A stretch of DNA of 64,000 nt from Enterocloster lavalensis (lineage in GTDB: Bacteria > Bacillota > Clostridia > Lachnospirales > Lachnospiraceae). The DNA lies in assembly GCF_902364025.1 (NCBI RefSeq), contig NZ_CABJCG010000002.1, positions 474,101 through 538,100 of the forward strand, read 5' to 3'. The notes below the pieces were generated by a model. It saw only the letters and a program-made list of their open reading frames with translations, was not told the DNA's origin and did no database searches. Each line of letters starts with the position of its first letter. Position 1 is the stretch's first letter. The position numbers and the translations under genes are program-made. Positions 9,034 through 18,023 of the stretch are shown here, piece after piece.

Positions 9034-10161
9034 ATGGAATACAGAGAGATGAAAATGCAGGCGGGAACGGAGCGGCCGTCCCTTCTGGGGTTCGGCTGCA
9101 TGCGGTTCCCCAAGACGCCGGAGGGGAAGATCGACGAAAATGGGGCGGCAGAGCTGATCGACGCGGCGATTCGAAACGGGGTCAATTACCTGGACACCGC
9201 TTACCCCTACCACGAGGGAGCCAGCGAGCCGTTTATGGGACGGCTGCTGAAGCGTTATGACCGGAAACGCCTTTATCTGGCCACCAAGCTGCCCATGTGG
9301 CTGGTAAAGAGCCTGGAGGACGCAAAGCGCCTGTTCGAGGAGCAGCTGGAGCGTTTGCAGGTGGATTACATCGATTTTTATCTTCTGCACGGGTTGAACC
9401 GGGATCGCTGGGATACCATCTGCAAGCTGGGTCTGATCGACTGGGCCGAAGAGCTGCAGCGGCAGGGTCGGATCCGGTATCTGGGATTCTCTTTCCACGA
9501 CAATTACGAGACCTTTGAGACGATTCTGACCAGCCGGAAGTGGGATTTCTGCCAGATTCAGTACAATTATATGGACCGCCAGGTGCAGGCGGGCGACCGT
9601 GGGTATGAGCTGGCGGAGAAGTCCGGTATCCCGGTGATCGTCATGGAGCCGGTGAAGGGCGGAACCCTGGCTTCCCTGCCGGAGGACATCGCGGGGATGT
9701 TCGCGGAGGCGGACGGGAAGCGCTCCTGCGCGTCCTGGGCCATGCGCTGGGTGGCAAGCCATCCGGGGGTAAAGGTGATTTTAAGCGGAATGTCCACTCC
9801 GGATCAGGTGGAGGACAATCTGGCCACGCTGGGGCGGTTCGAGCCGCTTTTCGGGGCCGAGCGCCAGGTGGTGGAGTCGGTGGCCGCCGCGCTTCGCAGG
9901 CGGATGAACAACGGCTGCACAGGCTGCCGTTACTGCGTGCCCTGTCCCTTTGGGGTGGATATCCCGTATAATTTCTCCGTCTGGAACGAGGGAGCCATGT
10001 TTGGCATCCCGGAGAAAGCGAAGGCGGCTTACCGCCAGGAGATCGGAGAATCGGCACGGGCGGATCAGTGTCAGAAGTGCGGAAAATGCGAGAGCGCCTG
10101 TCCACAGGGAATTGCCATCCGGGCGGACTTAGAGCGGGTGGCGGCGGAGCTGGGGGGCTGA
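9034..10161 (+). CDS. Aldo/keto reductase with C-terminal 4Fe-4S domain
   Basis: About 375 residues. The AKR barrel carries the catalytic set: Asp and Tyr in LDTAYPYHEG, Lys in LATKLPM, His in YLLHGLN. The C-terminal part has two cysteine clusters, CTGCRYCVPC and CQKCGKCESAC, each spaced CxxCxxCxxxC, as expected for 4Fe-4S clusters. This architecture is common in anaerobes and suggests electron transfer from ferredoxin-like donors to a carbonyl substrate that cannot be named from sequence. Two ATGs are close: GGAAAGG abuts the first (9028), so the second, seven bases away, is the better start. It is a single gene with its own promoter. Confidence 0.92.
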   Translation: MEYREMKMQAGTERPSLLGFGCMRFPKTPEGKIDENGAAELIDAAIRNGVNYLDTAYPYHEGASEPFMGRLLKRYDRKRLYLATKLPMWLVKSLEDAKRLFEEQLERLQVDYIDFYLLHGLNRDRWDTICKLGLIDWAEELQRQGRIRYLGFSFHDNYETFETILTSRKWDFCQIQYNYMDRQVQAGDRGYELAEKSGIPVIVMEPVKGGTLASLPEDIAGMFAEADGKRSCASWAMRWVASHPGVKVILSGMSTPDQVEDNLATLGRFEPLFGAERQVVESVAAALRRRMNNGCTGCRYCVPCPFGVDIPYNFSVWNEGAMFGIPEKAKAAYRQEIGESARADQCQKCGKCESACPQGIAIRADLERVAAELGG

Positions 10162-10230
10162 GCGCCAAGGGCCCATTGCATTCAAACAATCGCCCGCAGG
10201 CTGCGCCAGGGGCCCATTGCATTCAACAAA
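10162..10230 (+). repeat. Two copies of a GGGCCCATTGCATTCAA element
   Basis: GCGCCAAGGGCCCATTGC and GCGCCAGGGGCCCATTGC, each followed by ATTCAA and ACAA, occur 41 bases apart between a stop codon and a terminator. A third copy lies near 22889. This looks like a small dispersed intergenic repeat of this genome. Confidence 0.7.
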
Positions 10231-10271
10231 AAGAAGTGCGGTTTCGCCGGAACGGCGGCCGCACTTCTTTA
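10229..10271. terminator. Bidirectional terminator
   Basis: AAAGAAGTGCGG pairs with CCGCACTTCTTT around a GC-rich loop. It separates the convergent reductase and YitT-family genes. Confidence 0.8.
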
Positions 10272-10297
10272 AAGCTTATGATATCGATTTGTCCCGG

Positions 10298-11161
10298 TCA
10301 GCTGGCCAGGAATCCCTTTCCCACAATCTCGCTGGAGTTGGAGATCAGCATGAAGGCGTGGGGTTCCACCTGACGGATATAGCTGCGCAGCTTCAACGCC
10401 TGTCCGCGGCTCATGGTGGTCATGATCACCGTCTTGTTGTGGTGAGTGAACGCTCCCTGAGCCTGGTAAATAGTGGCGCTGCGGTGCAGGGTGTTGATAA
10501 TATAGTCGCAGATCGGGTCCGGGTTGTCGCAGATGATATTAAAGCACTTGCAGAGGTTGATGTTCTCGATCACATCGTCGATCACCAGGGACTTGGCGGC
10601 CAGACCGATGGTGGAGAACAGGCCGGTCTCCGGTCCAAAGACAAAGAACGAGGCGGCCACCGAGGCCACGTCCACCAGCATCAGCACGGTGCCGATGTTT
10701 AAGCTGGTGTGCTTCTTTAAGATCATGGCGATGATGTCGGTTCCGCCGCTGGAAGCGCCGATGTTGAACAGGATAGCGCTGCTGATGGCAGGCAGAAAGA
10801 TGGCGAACATCAATTCCAAAAGCGGCTCTGTGGTCAGCGGACGGTCCAGGGGACACACGCGCTCCAGCACGGAAAGGCCAAGGGACATTACGACGCTGGC
10901 GTAAACGGTTTTCACGCCGAAGCTTTTGCCCAGAAACAGAAATCCAAGTACCAGAAGGGCCATGTTCACAATGGAGGTGAAGTCACTGGCGGACCAGCGC
11001 GTCATGGCGCTGATAACGGTGGAAAAACCGGTAACGCCTCCGAATGCAAAGTGATTGGGAAATTTAAAGAAATATACCCCCACTACCATGAGCATAATAC
11101 TAGCGGTTATCAGCGCATACTCAGCTAATGTATGCATAATTGGATTCTTCATGTCTTTCAT
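10298..11161 (-). CDS. YitT family membrane protein (DUF2179)
   Basis: 287 residues with five to six hydrophobic helices in the first ~200 residues (for example YALITASIMLMVVGVYFFKF, with the family motif GGVTGFS; later GASSGGTDIIAMIL), followed by a soluble C-terminal DUF2179 domain (residues ~205-285: DPICDYIINTLHRSAT...VIMTTMSRGQ). This is the two-part layout of YitT/YqfU proteins. They are integral membrane proteins of uncertain transport or signalling role. AAAGGA precedes the ATG by about 8 bases. It is monocistronic and divergent from nrdA. Confidence 0.88.
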   Translation of the reverse strand: MKDMKNPIMHTLAEYALITASIMLMVVGVYFFKFPNHFAFGGVTGFSTVISAMTRWSASDFTSIVNMALLVLGFLFLGKSFGVKTVYASVVMSLGLSVLERVCPLDRPLTTEPLLELMFAIFLPAISSAILFNIGASSGGTDIIAMILKKHTSLNIGTVLMLVDVASVAASFFVFGPETGLFSTIGLAAKSLVIDDVIENINLCKCFNIICDNPDPICDYIINTLHRSATIYQAQGAFTHHNKTVIMTTMSRGQALKLRSYIRQVEPHAFMLISNSSEIVGKGFLAS

Positions 11162-11370
11162 AATCCAGTCCTTTCCAGCCGGAAAGCATCCTCCCTCTGC
11201 GACCCCGTTGCCGCAGTTATATTTTTATAAATCTAACTTTAGATTATATCCGGATTGCCCGTATGTGCAACCACATTTTTGGTTGAAAGAGGTACAATCC
11301 CGGCGTTGTAGGAAAAAACTGCCTGTTTTGGAACAATACAGGATTTGGTATAAAATTTTGAAAATATTGG

Positions 11371-11399
11371 TTGTAACCACAAGATATATGGTTTATAAT
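11371..11399 (+). promoter_or_regulatory. nrdAB promoter with NrdR-like box in the spacer
   Basis: -35 TTGTAA, 17 bases, -10 TATAAT. The spacer is almost filled by ACCACAAGATATATGGTT (11376-11393), an imperfect palindrome resembling the NrdR operator (ACACAATATATAGTGT type). A repressor bound there would block RNA polymerase directly. No second box at the usual one- or three-turn spacing was recognised. The 11162-11497 interval holds only this regulatory region. Confidence 0.65.
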
Positions 11400-11497
11400 A
11401 GAGCCCGTGACGTTGGCCACGGCCAGCGGATCAGACGGGAATTGAGCGCCGTTCCGGGTATTTTTGCCATGGCGGCGCAGAAGGAGACACAGAGACT

Positions 11498-13783
11498 ATG
11501 GAACAGACCAATCATTACGGCCAAAGGCCGGACGAGCATGCAGTTTTGGACATTGCCGCGCCCTTCGAGGGGGGAGCGGTCGGGGCGTGTCTGGAGGGGA
11601 TCCGACAGGATTTTCCGGGGCAGGAATATGAACTGGAAATCCTTTCCAATAAATTCAGAAGCTTTCGAAAGCCCGGGATGAAGCGGACGGAGCTGTACGA
11701 CAGCCTGATCCAGTCCGCGGCGGAGCTGACCTCCCGGGAGGCTCCCCGGTGGGAGTTCATCGCGGCCAGAATCCGCTACAGCCAGTTCGAGGAGGAGCTT
11801 GAGGAACGGCTGGCCGGGCTGGGAATCTCCGGTTTTTACGGCAAGCTGGTCTATCTCACGAAAGAGGGATTGTACGGCGATTACATTTTAGAGCATTACA
11901 CTGAGGAGGAGATTCGGGAGGCGGAGACATTTCTGGATCAGGAGCGGAACAAGCTGTTCACTTACTCCGGCCTGGATCTTTTGATCAAGCGCTATGTAAT
12001 CCAGAACCACAAGCGCCAGCCCCTGGAGACGCCCCAGGAGATGTATCTGGGGATCGCCCTGCATTTGGCCATGGAGGAAAAGAGGGACTGCCGCATGGCC
12101 TGGGTGCGCCGTTTTTACGATATGCTGAGCAGCATGCAGGTGACCATGGCCACGCCCACCCTGTCCAACGCCAGAAAGCCCTTCCACCAGCTTTCCAGCT
12201 GCTTTATCGACACGGTGCCGGACAGCCTGGAAGGAATTTACCGCAGCATCGACAATTTTGCCCAGGTCAGCAAGTTCGGCGGCGGCATGGGCCTCTATTT
12301 CGGCAAGGTCCGGGCCACGGGCGGCAGCATCCGCGGCTTTGAGGGCGCGGCCGGGGGCGTGATCCGCTGGGTGAAGCTGGTGAACGACACGGCGGTGGCC
12401 GTGGACCAGCTGGGCATGCGCCAGGGCGCGGTGGCCGTTTACCTGGACGCCTGGCACAAGGACCTGCCGGAATTTTTGCAGCTTCGGACCAACAACGGCG
12501 ACGACCGCATGAAGGCCCACGACGTATTTCCGGCCATCTGCTACCCGGACCTGTTCTGGAAGATGGCGAAGGAGGACTTAAACCAGCCCTGGCATCTCAT
12601 GTGTCCCCACGAGATTTTGCAGGTGAAGGGCTACAGCCTGGAGGACAGCTTCGGCGAAGAGTGGGAGCGGCGCTATCTGGACTGCGTGGCGGACGGGCGC
12701 ATTTCCAAGCGCACCGTGGTGCTGAAGGATATCGTGCGGCTGATCCTGCGCTCCCAGGTGGAGACGGGGACGCCGTTTACCTTCAACCGGGACGTGGTGA
12801 ACCGGGCCAACCCCAACGGCCACAAGGGTATGATCTACTGCTCCAATCTGTGCACGGAGATCGCCCAGAACATGGCGGGCATCGAGACGGTGAGTACAGA
12901 GATACGGGAGGAAAACGGGGACACCGTGGTGGTGACGACCACCAAAGCCGGTGAATTTGTGGTCTGCAACCTGGCCAGCCTGTGTCTGGGAAATATCGAC
13001 GTGACCGACGAGGCGGCGGTGCGGGAGATTACCGCCAGCGCGGTGCGCGCCCTGGACAATGTGATCGGCCTGAATTTTTACCCCCTTCCCTACGCTAAAA
13101 TCACCAACCGGCGCTACCGCAGCATCGGCCTGGGAGTCAGCGGCTACCACCACATGCTGGCAAAGAACGGCATCGCCTGGGAGAGCGAGGAACATCTGCG
13201 GTTTGCGGACGAGGTGTTCGAGCGCATCAATTTCGCCGCGGTGGAGGCCAGCAGCGACCTGGCGGCGGAGAAGGGCAGCTACGACTATTTTGAGGGCAGC
13301 GACTGGGAAAGCGGCGCTTACTTTGACAAACGGGGTTATACCGGGGAAAAGTGGGACGGACTGCGCCGGAAGGTGGCCCGTCAGGGCATGAGAAACGCCT
13401 ACCTGGTGGCGGTGGCCCCCACCAGCAGCACCAGCATTCTCTGCGGCACCACCGCGGGGGTGGACCCGGTGATGAAGCGGTATTTCCTGGAGGAGAAAAA
13501 GCACGCGATCCTGCCGCGGGTGGCGCCGGAGCTGACGCCGCGGACCTACTGGCTTTACAAAGAAGCCCATCTGGTGGATCAGACCTGGTCCGTGCGTGCG
13601 GCGGGCGCGCGCCAGCGGCACATCGACCAGGCCCAGAGCGTGAATCTGTATATCACCAACGAGTACACCATGCGTCAGGTATTAAACCTCTACATCCAGG
13701 CCTGGGAGGAAGGGGTCAAGACCATTTATTACGTGCGCAGCAAGGCGCTGGAAGTGGAAGAGTGCGAGAGCTGTTCCAGCTAA
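11498..13783 (+). CDS. nrdA: Class I ribonucleotide reductase, large (alpha) subunit
   Basis: 761 residues. It reduces ribonucleoside diphosphates to deoxy forms for DNA synthesis, with the radical supplied by the NrdB subunit encoded next. Seen here: the first active-site cysteine in QLSSCFIDTVPDSLEGI (Cys about 235), the radical cysteine and glutamate in NLCTEI (about 452), the second redox cysteine in CNLASLCLG (about 489), the phosphate-binding APTSSTSILCGTTAG (about 640), and the C-terminal redox pair CESCSS. The first ~100 residues do not show a clear complete ATP-cone. GGAG ribosome binding sequence precedes the ATG. nrdB follows after 28 bases, so they form one operon behind an NrdR-type promoter. 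Confidence 0.96.
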   Translation: MEQTNHYGQRPDEHAVLDIAAPFEGGAVGACLEGIRQDFPGQEYELEILSNKFRSFRKPGMKRTELYDSLIQSAAELTSREAPRWEFIAARIRYSQFEEELEERLAGLGISGFYGKLVYLTKEGLYGDYILEHYTEEEIREAETFLDQERNKLFTYSGLDLLIKRYVIQNHKRQPLETPQEMYLGIALHLAMEEKRDCRMAWVRRFYDMLSSMQVTMATPTLSNARKPFHQLSSCFIDTVPDSLEGIYRSIDNFAQVSKFGGGMGLYFGKVRATGGSIRGFEGAAGGVIRWVKLVNDTAVAVDQLGMRQGAVAVYLDAWHKDLPEFLQLRTNNGDDRMKAHDVFPAICYPDLFWKMAKEDLNQPWHLMCPHEILQVKGYSLEDSFGEEWERRYLDCVADGRISKRTVVLKDIVRLILRSQVETGTPFTFNRDVVNRANPNGHKGMIYCSNLCTEIAQNMAGIETVSTEIREENGDTVVVTTTKAGEFVVCNLASLCLGNIDVTDEAAVREITASAVRALDNVIGLNFYPLPYAKITNRRYRSIGLGVSGYHHMLAKNGIAWESEEHLRFADEVFERINFAAVEASSDLAAEKGSYDYFEGSDWESGAYFDKRGYTGEKWDGLRRKVARQGMRNAYLVAVAPTSSTSILCGTTAGVDPVMKRYFLEEKKHAILPRVAPELTPRTYWLYKEAHLVDQTWSVRAAGARQRHIDQAQSVNLYITNEYTMRQVLNLYIQAWEEGVKTIYYVRSKALEVEECESCSS

Positions 13784-13811
13784 ACGAAAGAGGCAAGACA
13801 GGAGAAAGACA

Positions 13812-14855
13812 ATGGCAGAACTGATTAAAAAACCGTTATTTAATCCCCTGGGCGACACGGAGGTGAACCTGCGCCGGATGATCGGGGGAAATACCACCAA
13901 CTTGAACGATTTCAATAATATGAAATATGCCTGGGTCAGCGGCTGGTACCGCCAGGCCATGAACAATTTCTGGATTCCGGAGGAGATCAACATGAGCTCG
14001 GATATCAAGGATTATCCGGAGCTGCCGGAGGCGGAGCGGACCGCCTACGACAAGATCCTCAGCTTCCTCATTTTCCTGGACTCCATCCAGACCGCCAACC
14101 TGCCGAACATCGGGCAGTATATCACGGCCAACGAGGTGAATCTGTGCCTGACCATCCAGGGGTTCCAGGAGGCGGTGCACAGCCAGAGCTACAGCTACAT
14201 GCTGGACACCATCTGCTCGCCGGTGGAGCGCAACACCATTCTCTATCAGTGGAAGGACGACGAGCACCTGCTGCGCAGAAATACCTTCATCGGAGAGCTT
14301 TACAACGAGTTCCAGGAGAAGAAGGACGCCCAGACTCTGCTGCGGGTGATGATGGCCAACTACATATTGGAAGGAATTTACTTTTACAGCGGGTTCATGT
14401 TCTTCTACAACCTGGGGCGGAACGGGAAAATGCCGGGCAGCGTCCAGGAGATCCGCTACATTAACCGGGACGAGAACACCCACCTGTGGCTGTTCCGCAA
14501 CATGATCCTGGAACTGAAGAAAGAGGAGCCGCAGCTGTTTTCGCCGGAGACCGTGGAGATGTTAAAAGCCATGGTGGAGGAGGGCGTTGAGCAGGAAATC
14601 GCCTGGGGCCACTATGTGATCGGGGACCGCATTTCCGGGCTTACAAGGGAAATGGTCACCGAGTACATCCGCTATCTTGGGAACCTGCGCTGGACCAGCC
14701 TGGGCTTTGAGCCGCTCTATGAGGGGTACGAGGAGGAGCCGGAGTCCATGAAGTGGGTGGGGCAGTATTCCAACGCCAACATGGTGAAAACGGACTTTTT
14801 CGAGGCTAAGAGCACGGCCTACGCCAAGAGCACGGCGCTGGTGGACGACCTGTAA
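13812..14855 (+). CDS. nrdB: Class I ribonucleotide reductase, small (beta) subunit
   Basis: 347 residues. It carries the di-metal centre and the tyrosyl radical that starts catalysis in NrdA. The metal ligands are visible: Asp in FLDSIQTANLP, Glu and His in FQEAVHSQSY, Glu in NYILEGIYFYSGF, Glu and His in NRDENTHLWLF. The Tyr of HSQSY sits where the E. coli radical Tyr122 lies, so this is a tyrosyl-radical type rather than a radical-free variant. AGGAGAAAGAC precedes the ATG. No nrdI or nrdH is adjacent, which points to class Ia-like rather than Ib. Confidence 0.96.
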   Translation: MAELIKKPLFNPLGDTEVNLRRMIGGNTTNLNDFNNMKYAWVSGWYRQAMNNFWIPEEINMSSDIKDYPELPEAERTAYDKILSFLIFLDSIQTANLPNIGQYITANEVNLCLTIQGFQEAVHSQSYSYMLDTICSPVERNTILYQWKDDEHLLRRNTFIGELYNEFQEKKDAQTLLRVMMANYILEGIYFYSGFMFFYNLGRNGKMPGSVQEIRYINRDENTHLWLFRNMILELKKEEPQLFSPETVEMLKAMVEEGVEQEIAWGHYVIGDRISGLTREMVTEYIRYLGNLRWTSLGFEPLYEGYEEEPESMKWVGQYSNANMVKTDFFEAKSTAYAKSTALVDDL

Positions 14856-14938
14856 GGGGCCGGAAAACGCGCGGTGAAATCCGCTCACGAAACCCCGAAA
14901 GCCGGAATACAATGGTAATAAAAAGCTGCGGGGCTGCC

Positions 14939-15295
14939 ATGGTAACGGAGCGGTACATTATCAGTTTTTATGGGATCGATACAAAGTATTATACCAATGA
15001 ATTTGTGGGAAAATGCTGGGAGATTGCGGCCGATGAGGTGTACAGGGAACGGCAGGTCTACGTCACGGGATCGGTGCTGACCACCAACATCATCTGCGGG
15101 GAGGTCCGGGGCTGCAATCTGGGCAATACCGGTCATGTGATCACATCGGTGCGCAACCCTGCGGAGATTCACGATGGGGAATTGTACCGGGAAGCGATTA
15201 AGCGGGTGCTTCTCAAGACGCGGAAAATGCTGGATAACCCCAATATGAGCGTTGTGATCGACAAGATGGAGTATTATTATTTTTGCCAGATATGA
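14939..15295 (+). CDS. Hypothetical protein, 118 aa
   Basis: A small soluble protein beginning MVTERYIISFYGIDTKYY; a start 27 bases upstream is also possible and neither has a strong ribosome binding site. The text is mixed alpha/beta with three cysteines and no signal or membrane segment. I do not recognise the family. It follows nrdB by about 80 bases without a terminator, so it may be on the nrd transcript, and precedes the M20 peptidase gene. Confidence 0.6.
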   Translation: MVTERYIISFYGIDTKYYTNEFVGKCWEIAADEVYRERQVYVTGSVLTTNIICGEVRGCNLGNTGHVITSVRNPAEIHDGELYREAIKRVLLKTRKMLDNPNMSVVIDKMEYYYFCQI

Positions 15296-15388
15296 GGGGC
15301 GGCAAAGACGCTACAGCGGGTGAAAGATTCAAATAGTTAATTTACGGACGCGCAGGGCGGACGGCGGCGCGGCGGGAGGAGAAGAGAA

Positions 15389-16771
15389 ATGGAAATGGTA
15401 AATGAAGCGGAAACGAAGTCGGAAGCCTGGGAGCTGGCCAGGGAGCTGGTGCGGATCGACAGCTCCGATCCCGGGGCGTATGAGAAGGAGATCGGGGAAT
15501 TTGTCTACGGATGGCTGAGAGGGCGGATTCTGGAAGCAGGGCTGGAGGCGGACGAGCGGGATGAGGCCGGAGTGGGGGCGGAAAGCCGCCCGGAAAGCGC
15601 TTGCGGCGGGGTGGCCGGGAACTGTAAAGACGCGGCTGAGAGCGCGGAAAGTGGGGCCGGACGAGGGGCGGAAGGCCGGGCCAGCCGGGGGGAGGTAGCG
15701 GCTGCGGACCGGAAAAACGGCAAAATTCTGCTCTGCCGCCGTGAGGCCCTGCCGGGACGCTACAACGTGATGGCACGGATTCCAGGGGAGAAGCCCGGCC
15801 CGGCTTTGACTTTTATCTGCCACATGGACACCGTGATGCTGGGGGACGGCTGGGACGAAGCGCGCCCGGCGCTGGGGGCGGTGACGGAGAACGGGCGTCT
15901 GTACGGGCGGGGAGCCTGCGACATGAAGAGCGGACTTGCCTGCGCGCTGACGGCGTTTTCCGGGATTCTGAAAAAGGTGGGACAGGGCGTTCGGCCCGTG
16001 CGGCCTCTGGTGTTCATCGGAACCGTGGACGAGGAGGATTTCATGCGAGGCGTGGAGGCGGCTATCCGCTGGGGGTGGGCTACAAAACGGGACTGGTATC
16101 TGGACACCGAACCCACGGACGGGCAGATCCAGGTGGCCCACAAGGGGCGGCTGTGGTTTGAACTGACCATGGAGGGAATCACCGCCCATGCCAGCAATCC
16201 CTGGAAGGGCGCGGACGCCATCGCGGCCATGGCCGAGGCCGTAAGCTTGATCCGCAGGAGGATCAAGGACTGCCCGGCCCACCACGACCTGGGAATCTCC
16301 ACCGTGACTTTCGGCCAGATCGAGGGCGGCTACCGGCCCTACGTGGTGCCGGACTGCTGCCGGGTGTGGATTGATATGCGTCTGGTGCCGCCCACGGATA
16401 CGGCGGCCGCAAAGCGGATCATGGACGAAGCGGTGCGGACGGCGGAAGCGGAGATTCCAGGGGTGAAGGGAAGCTACGTGGTCACCGGGGACCGGCCTTA
16501 TGTGGAGAAGGATGATCAGTCGCCCCTTTTGGCCGCTCTGCGCCGGGCTGCGCTGGGGGTAACCGGGCGGGAGGCGGAGGTCGGCTCCTTCAACGGTTAC
16601 ACGGACACCGCGGTGATCGCCGGAACCCTGGGCAACAAAAACTGCATGTCCTACGGCCCCGGCAGCCTGGAACTGGCCCACAAACCCAATGAGTCTGTGC
16701 CCTTTGAGGATGTGAGAAGGTGCGGGAAGGTGCTGGGGAGACTGGCGGAGGATGTGGTGTTTGGGAATTAG
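15389..16771 (+). CDS. M20 family metallopeptidase (ArgE/DapE-like)
   Basis: 460 residues; GGGAGGAG precedes the ATG. Two-zinc amidohydrolase/peptidase signatures are present: FICHMDTVM (zinc His and the following Asp), GRGACDMKSG with the bridging Asp, DEEDF with the catalytic Glu, then DTEPTD, the dimerisation-domain text AHASNPWKG, and the terminal zinc-binding region ELAHKPNESVPFED. The substrate cannot be fixed; acyl amino acids or small peptides are typical of the family. Residues about 55-110 are a low-complexity Ala/Gly/Glu/Ser-rich insertion between the first helix and first strand that I do not expect in the family. Confidence 0.88.
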   Translation: MEMVNEAETKSEAWELARELVRIDSSDPGAYEKEIGEFVYGWLRGRILEAGLEADERDEAGVGAESRPESACGGVAGNCKDAAESAESGAGRGAEGRASRGEVAAADRKNGKILLCRREALPGRYNVMARIPGEKPGPALTFICHMDTVMLGDGWDEARPALGAVTENGRLYGRGACDMKSGLACALTAFSGILKKVGQGVRPVRPLVFIGTVDEEDFMRGVEAAIRWGWATKRDWYLDTEPTDGQIQVAHKGRLWFELTMEGITAHASNPWKGADAIAAMAEAVSLIRRRIKDCPAHHDLGISTVTFGQIEGGYRPYVVPDCCRVWIDMRLVPPTDTAAAKRIMDEAVRTAEAEIPGVKGSYVVTGDRPYVEKDDQSPLLAALRRAALGVTGREAEVGSFNGYTDTAVIAGTLGNKNCMSYGPGSLELAHKPNESVPFEDVRRCGKVLGRLAEDVVFGN

Positions 16772-16775
16772 CCGT

Positions 16776-16804
16776 TTGCCTTTTCCCTCCTCCTGTGCTA
16801 TATT
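16776..16804 (+). promoter_or_regulatory. Promoter of the nucleotidyltransferase gene
   Basis: TTGCCT, a 17-base spacer and TATATT, directly after the M20 stop codon and 34 bases before the next ATG. Confidence 0.6.
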
Positions 16805-16837
16805 ATAGTCAGTTTTTAAAAGAGGAGATACAGGAAA

Positions 16838-17761
16838 ATGAAAGAGACAGCATTAGTGATAATGGCGGCCGGCATCGGCAGCCGGTTCGGCGGCGGGATC
16901 AAGCAGCTGGAGCCTGTGGGGCCAAACGGGGAGATCATTATGGATTACTCCATCCACGACGCTCTGGAGGCGGGATTCGACAAGGTGGTATTCATCATCC
17001 GCAGGGATCTGGAGAAGGATTTTAAGGAGATCATCGGCAACCGCATCGAGAAAATTGCAAAGGTGGAGTACGCGTTCCAGGAGCTGGACGCCCTGCCCGC
17101 AGGTTATGAGGTGACGCCGGGGCGCACCAAGCCCTGGGGGACCGGCCAGGCCGTTCTGATGGTCAAGGGCCTGGTGAACTGCCCGTTCCTGGTGATCAAC
17201 GCGGACGATTATTACGGCAAGGAGGGCTTCCGCCTGATCCACGACTACATGGTGAGCGAGATGGACGAGAGCGGGGATGTGTACGATATCTGTATGGGCG
17301 GCTTCATTCTGTCCAACACCCTGAGCGACAACGGCAGCGTGACCCGCGGCGTGTGCCGGGCCGGGGCGGACGGCTATCTTGAGACGGTCAACGAGACGTA
17401 CAACATCCGCATGACGGAGGACGGACTGAAGGCCGAGGACGAACAGGGCAACCCTGTGACCGTGAGCCCGTCCCAGCCGGTTTCCATGAACATGTGGGGG
17501 CTGCCGGTGAAATTCCTGGAGGAGCTGGAAACAGGATTCCCGGAATTCCTGGATCATTTAAAAGAGGGAGATGTGAAATCAGAGTACCTTCTGCCCCGGA
17601 TCATCGACGAGATGGTTCAGTCCGGCAAGGCCCGTGTGCGTGTGCTTAACACCCCGGACAAATGGTTCGGCGTGACCTACAAGGAAGACAAGGCGGCGGT
17701 GGTGGCCGCCATCCGCAAACTGATTGCGGACGGTGTGTACAGCGAGAAGCTGTTCAGCTGA
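16838..17761 (+). CDS. Sugar-phosphate nucleotidyltransferase-like protein
   Basis: 307 residues. The N-terminus MKETALVIMAAGIGSRFG is the nucleotide-binding loop of the NTP-transferase fold, GGGIKQLEPVGPNGEIIMDY continues it, and INADDYYGKEGF carries the metal-binding acidic pair. The protein is shorter than UDP-glucose pyrophosphorylases of the GalU type, and no acyl- or bacterial hexapeptide repeat follows. It should transfer a nucleotidyl group to a sugar phosphate or a related headgroup; the substrate is not evident. AGAGGAG precedes the ATG. It has its own promoter and terminator, so it is monocistronic. Confidence 0.82.
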   Translation: MKETALVIMAAGIGSRFGGGIKQLEPVGPNGEIIMDYSIHDALEAGFDKVVFIIRRDLEKDFKEIIGNRIEKIAKVEYAFQELDALPAGYEVTPGRTKPWGTGQAVLMVKGLVNCPFLVINADDYYGKEGFRLIHDYMVSEMDESGDVYDICMGGFILSNTLSDNGSVTRGVCRAGADGYLETVNETYNIRMTEDGLKAEDEQGNPVTVSPSQPVSMNMWGLPVKFLEELETGFPEFLDHLKEGDVKSEYLLPRIIDEMVQSGKARVRVLNTPDKWFGVTYKEDKAAVVAAIRKLIADGVYSEKLFS

Positions 17762-17781
17762 TAAAAACGATTGTTTCTGAT

Positions 17782-17821
17782 GAAAAAGAGGGATGGATGC
17801 CTGCGGGTGTCCATCTTTTTT
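17782..17821 (+). terminator. Intrinsic terminator
   Basis: GATGGA pairs with TCCATC and is followed by six T; it lies about 20 bases after the nucleotidyltransferase stop. Confidence 0.7.
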
Positions 17822-17924
17822 GATTGCAAAATGCCGTTGGCACAGCCTGTGGACGGGAAGTTTGTCGATCAAACGAATCCCGCCGAAGCGGCGATGCGTG
17901 TCGTTACATTCTTCGTCCGGGGAG

Positions 17925-17954
17925 GCATAATTTCCGGAGTTGGAGCCTATACTA
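17925..17954 (+). promoter_or_regulatory. Forespore-type (sigma-G/sigma-F) promoter of yyaC
   Basis: GCATA, an 18-base spacer and TATACTA match the Bacillus/Clostridium sigma-G pattern GHATR-N18-CATWHTA with one mismatch in the -10. No good sigma-A -35 fits the same -10. This agrees with yyaC being a sporulation gene. Confidence 0.55.
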
Positions 17955-18023
17955 TAAAAAAGCTTGAGCCCGCCGGCGGTGACTCACAGCAATTAATCGG
18001 ATCATCAGGTGGACAACTCTATT

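Noticed and set aside
11055..11681. Plus-strand 208-residue frame across the yitT-nrdA gap
   Set aside because: It runs through a promoter and into nrdA in another frame, with no start signal or protein-like text.
11888..13621. Antisense frames under nrdA
   Set aside because: Shadow frames of a firmly identified gene.
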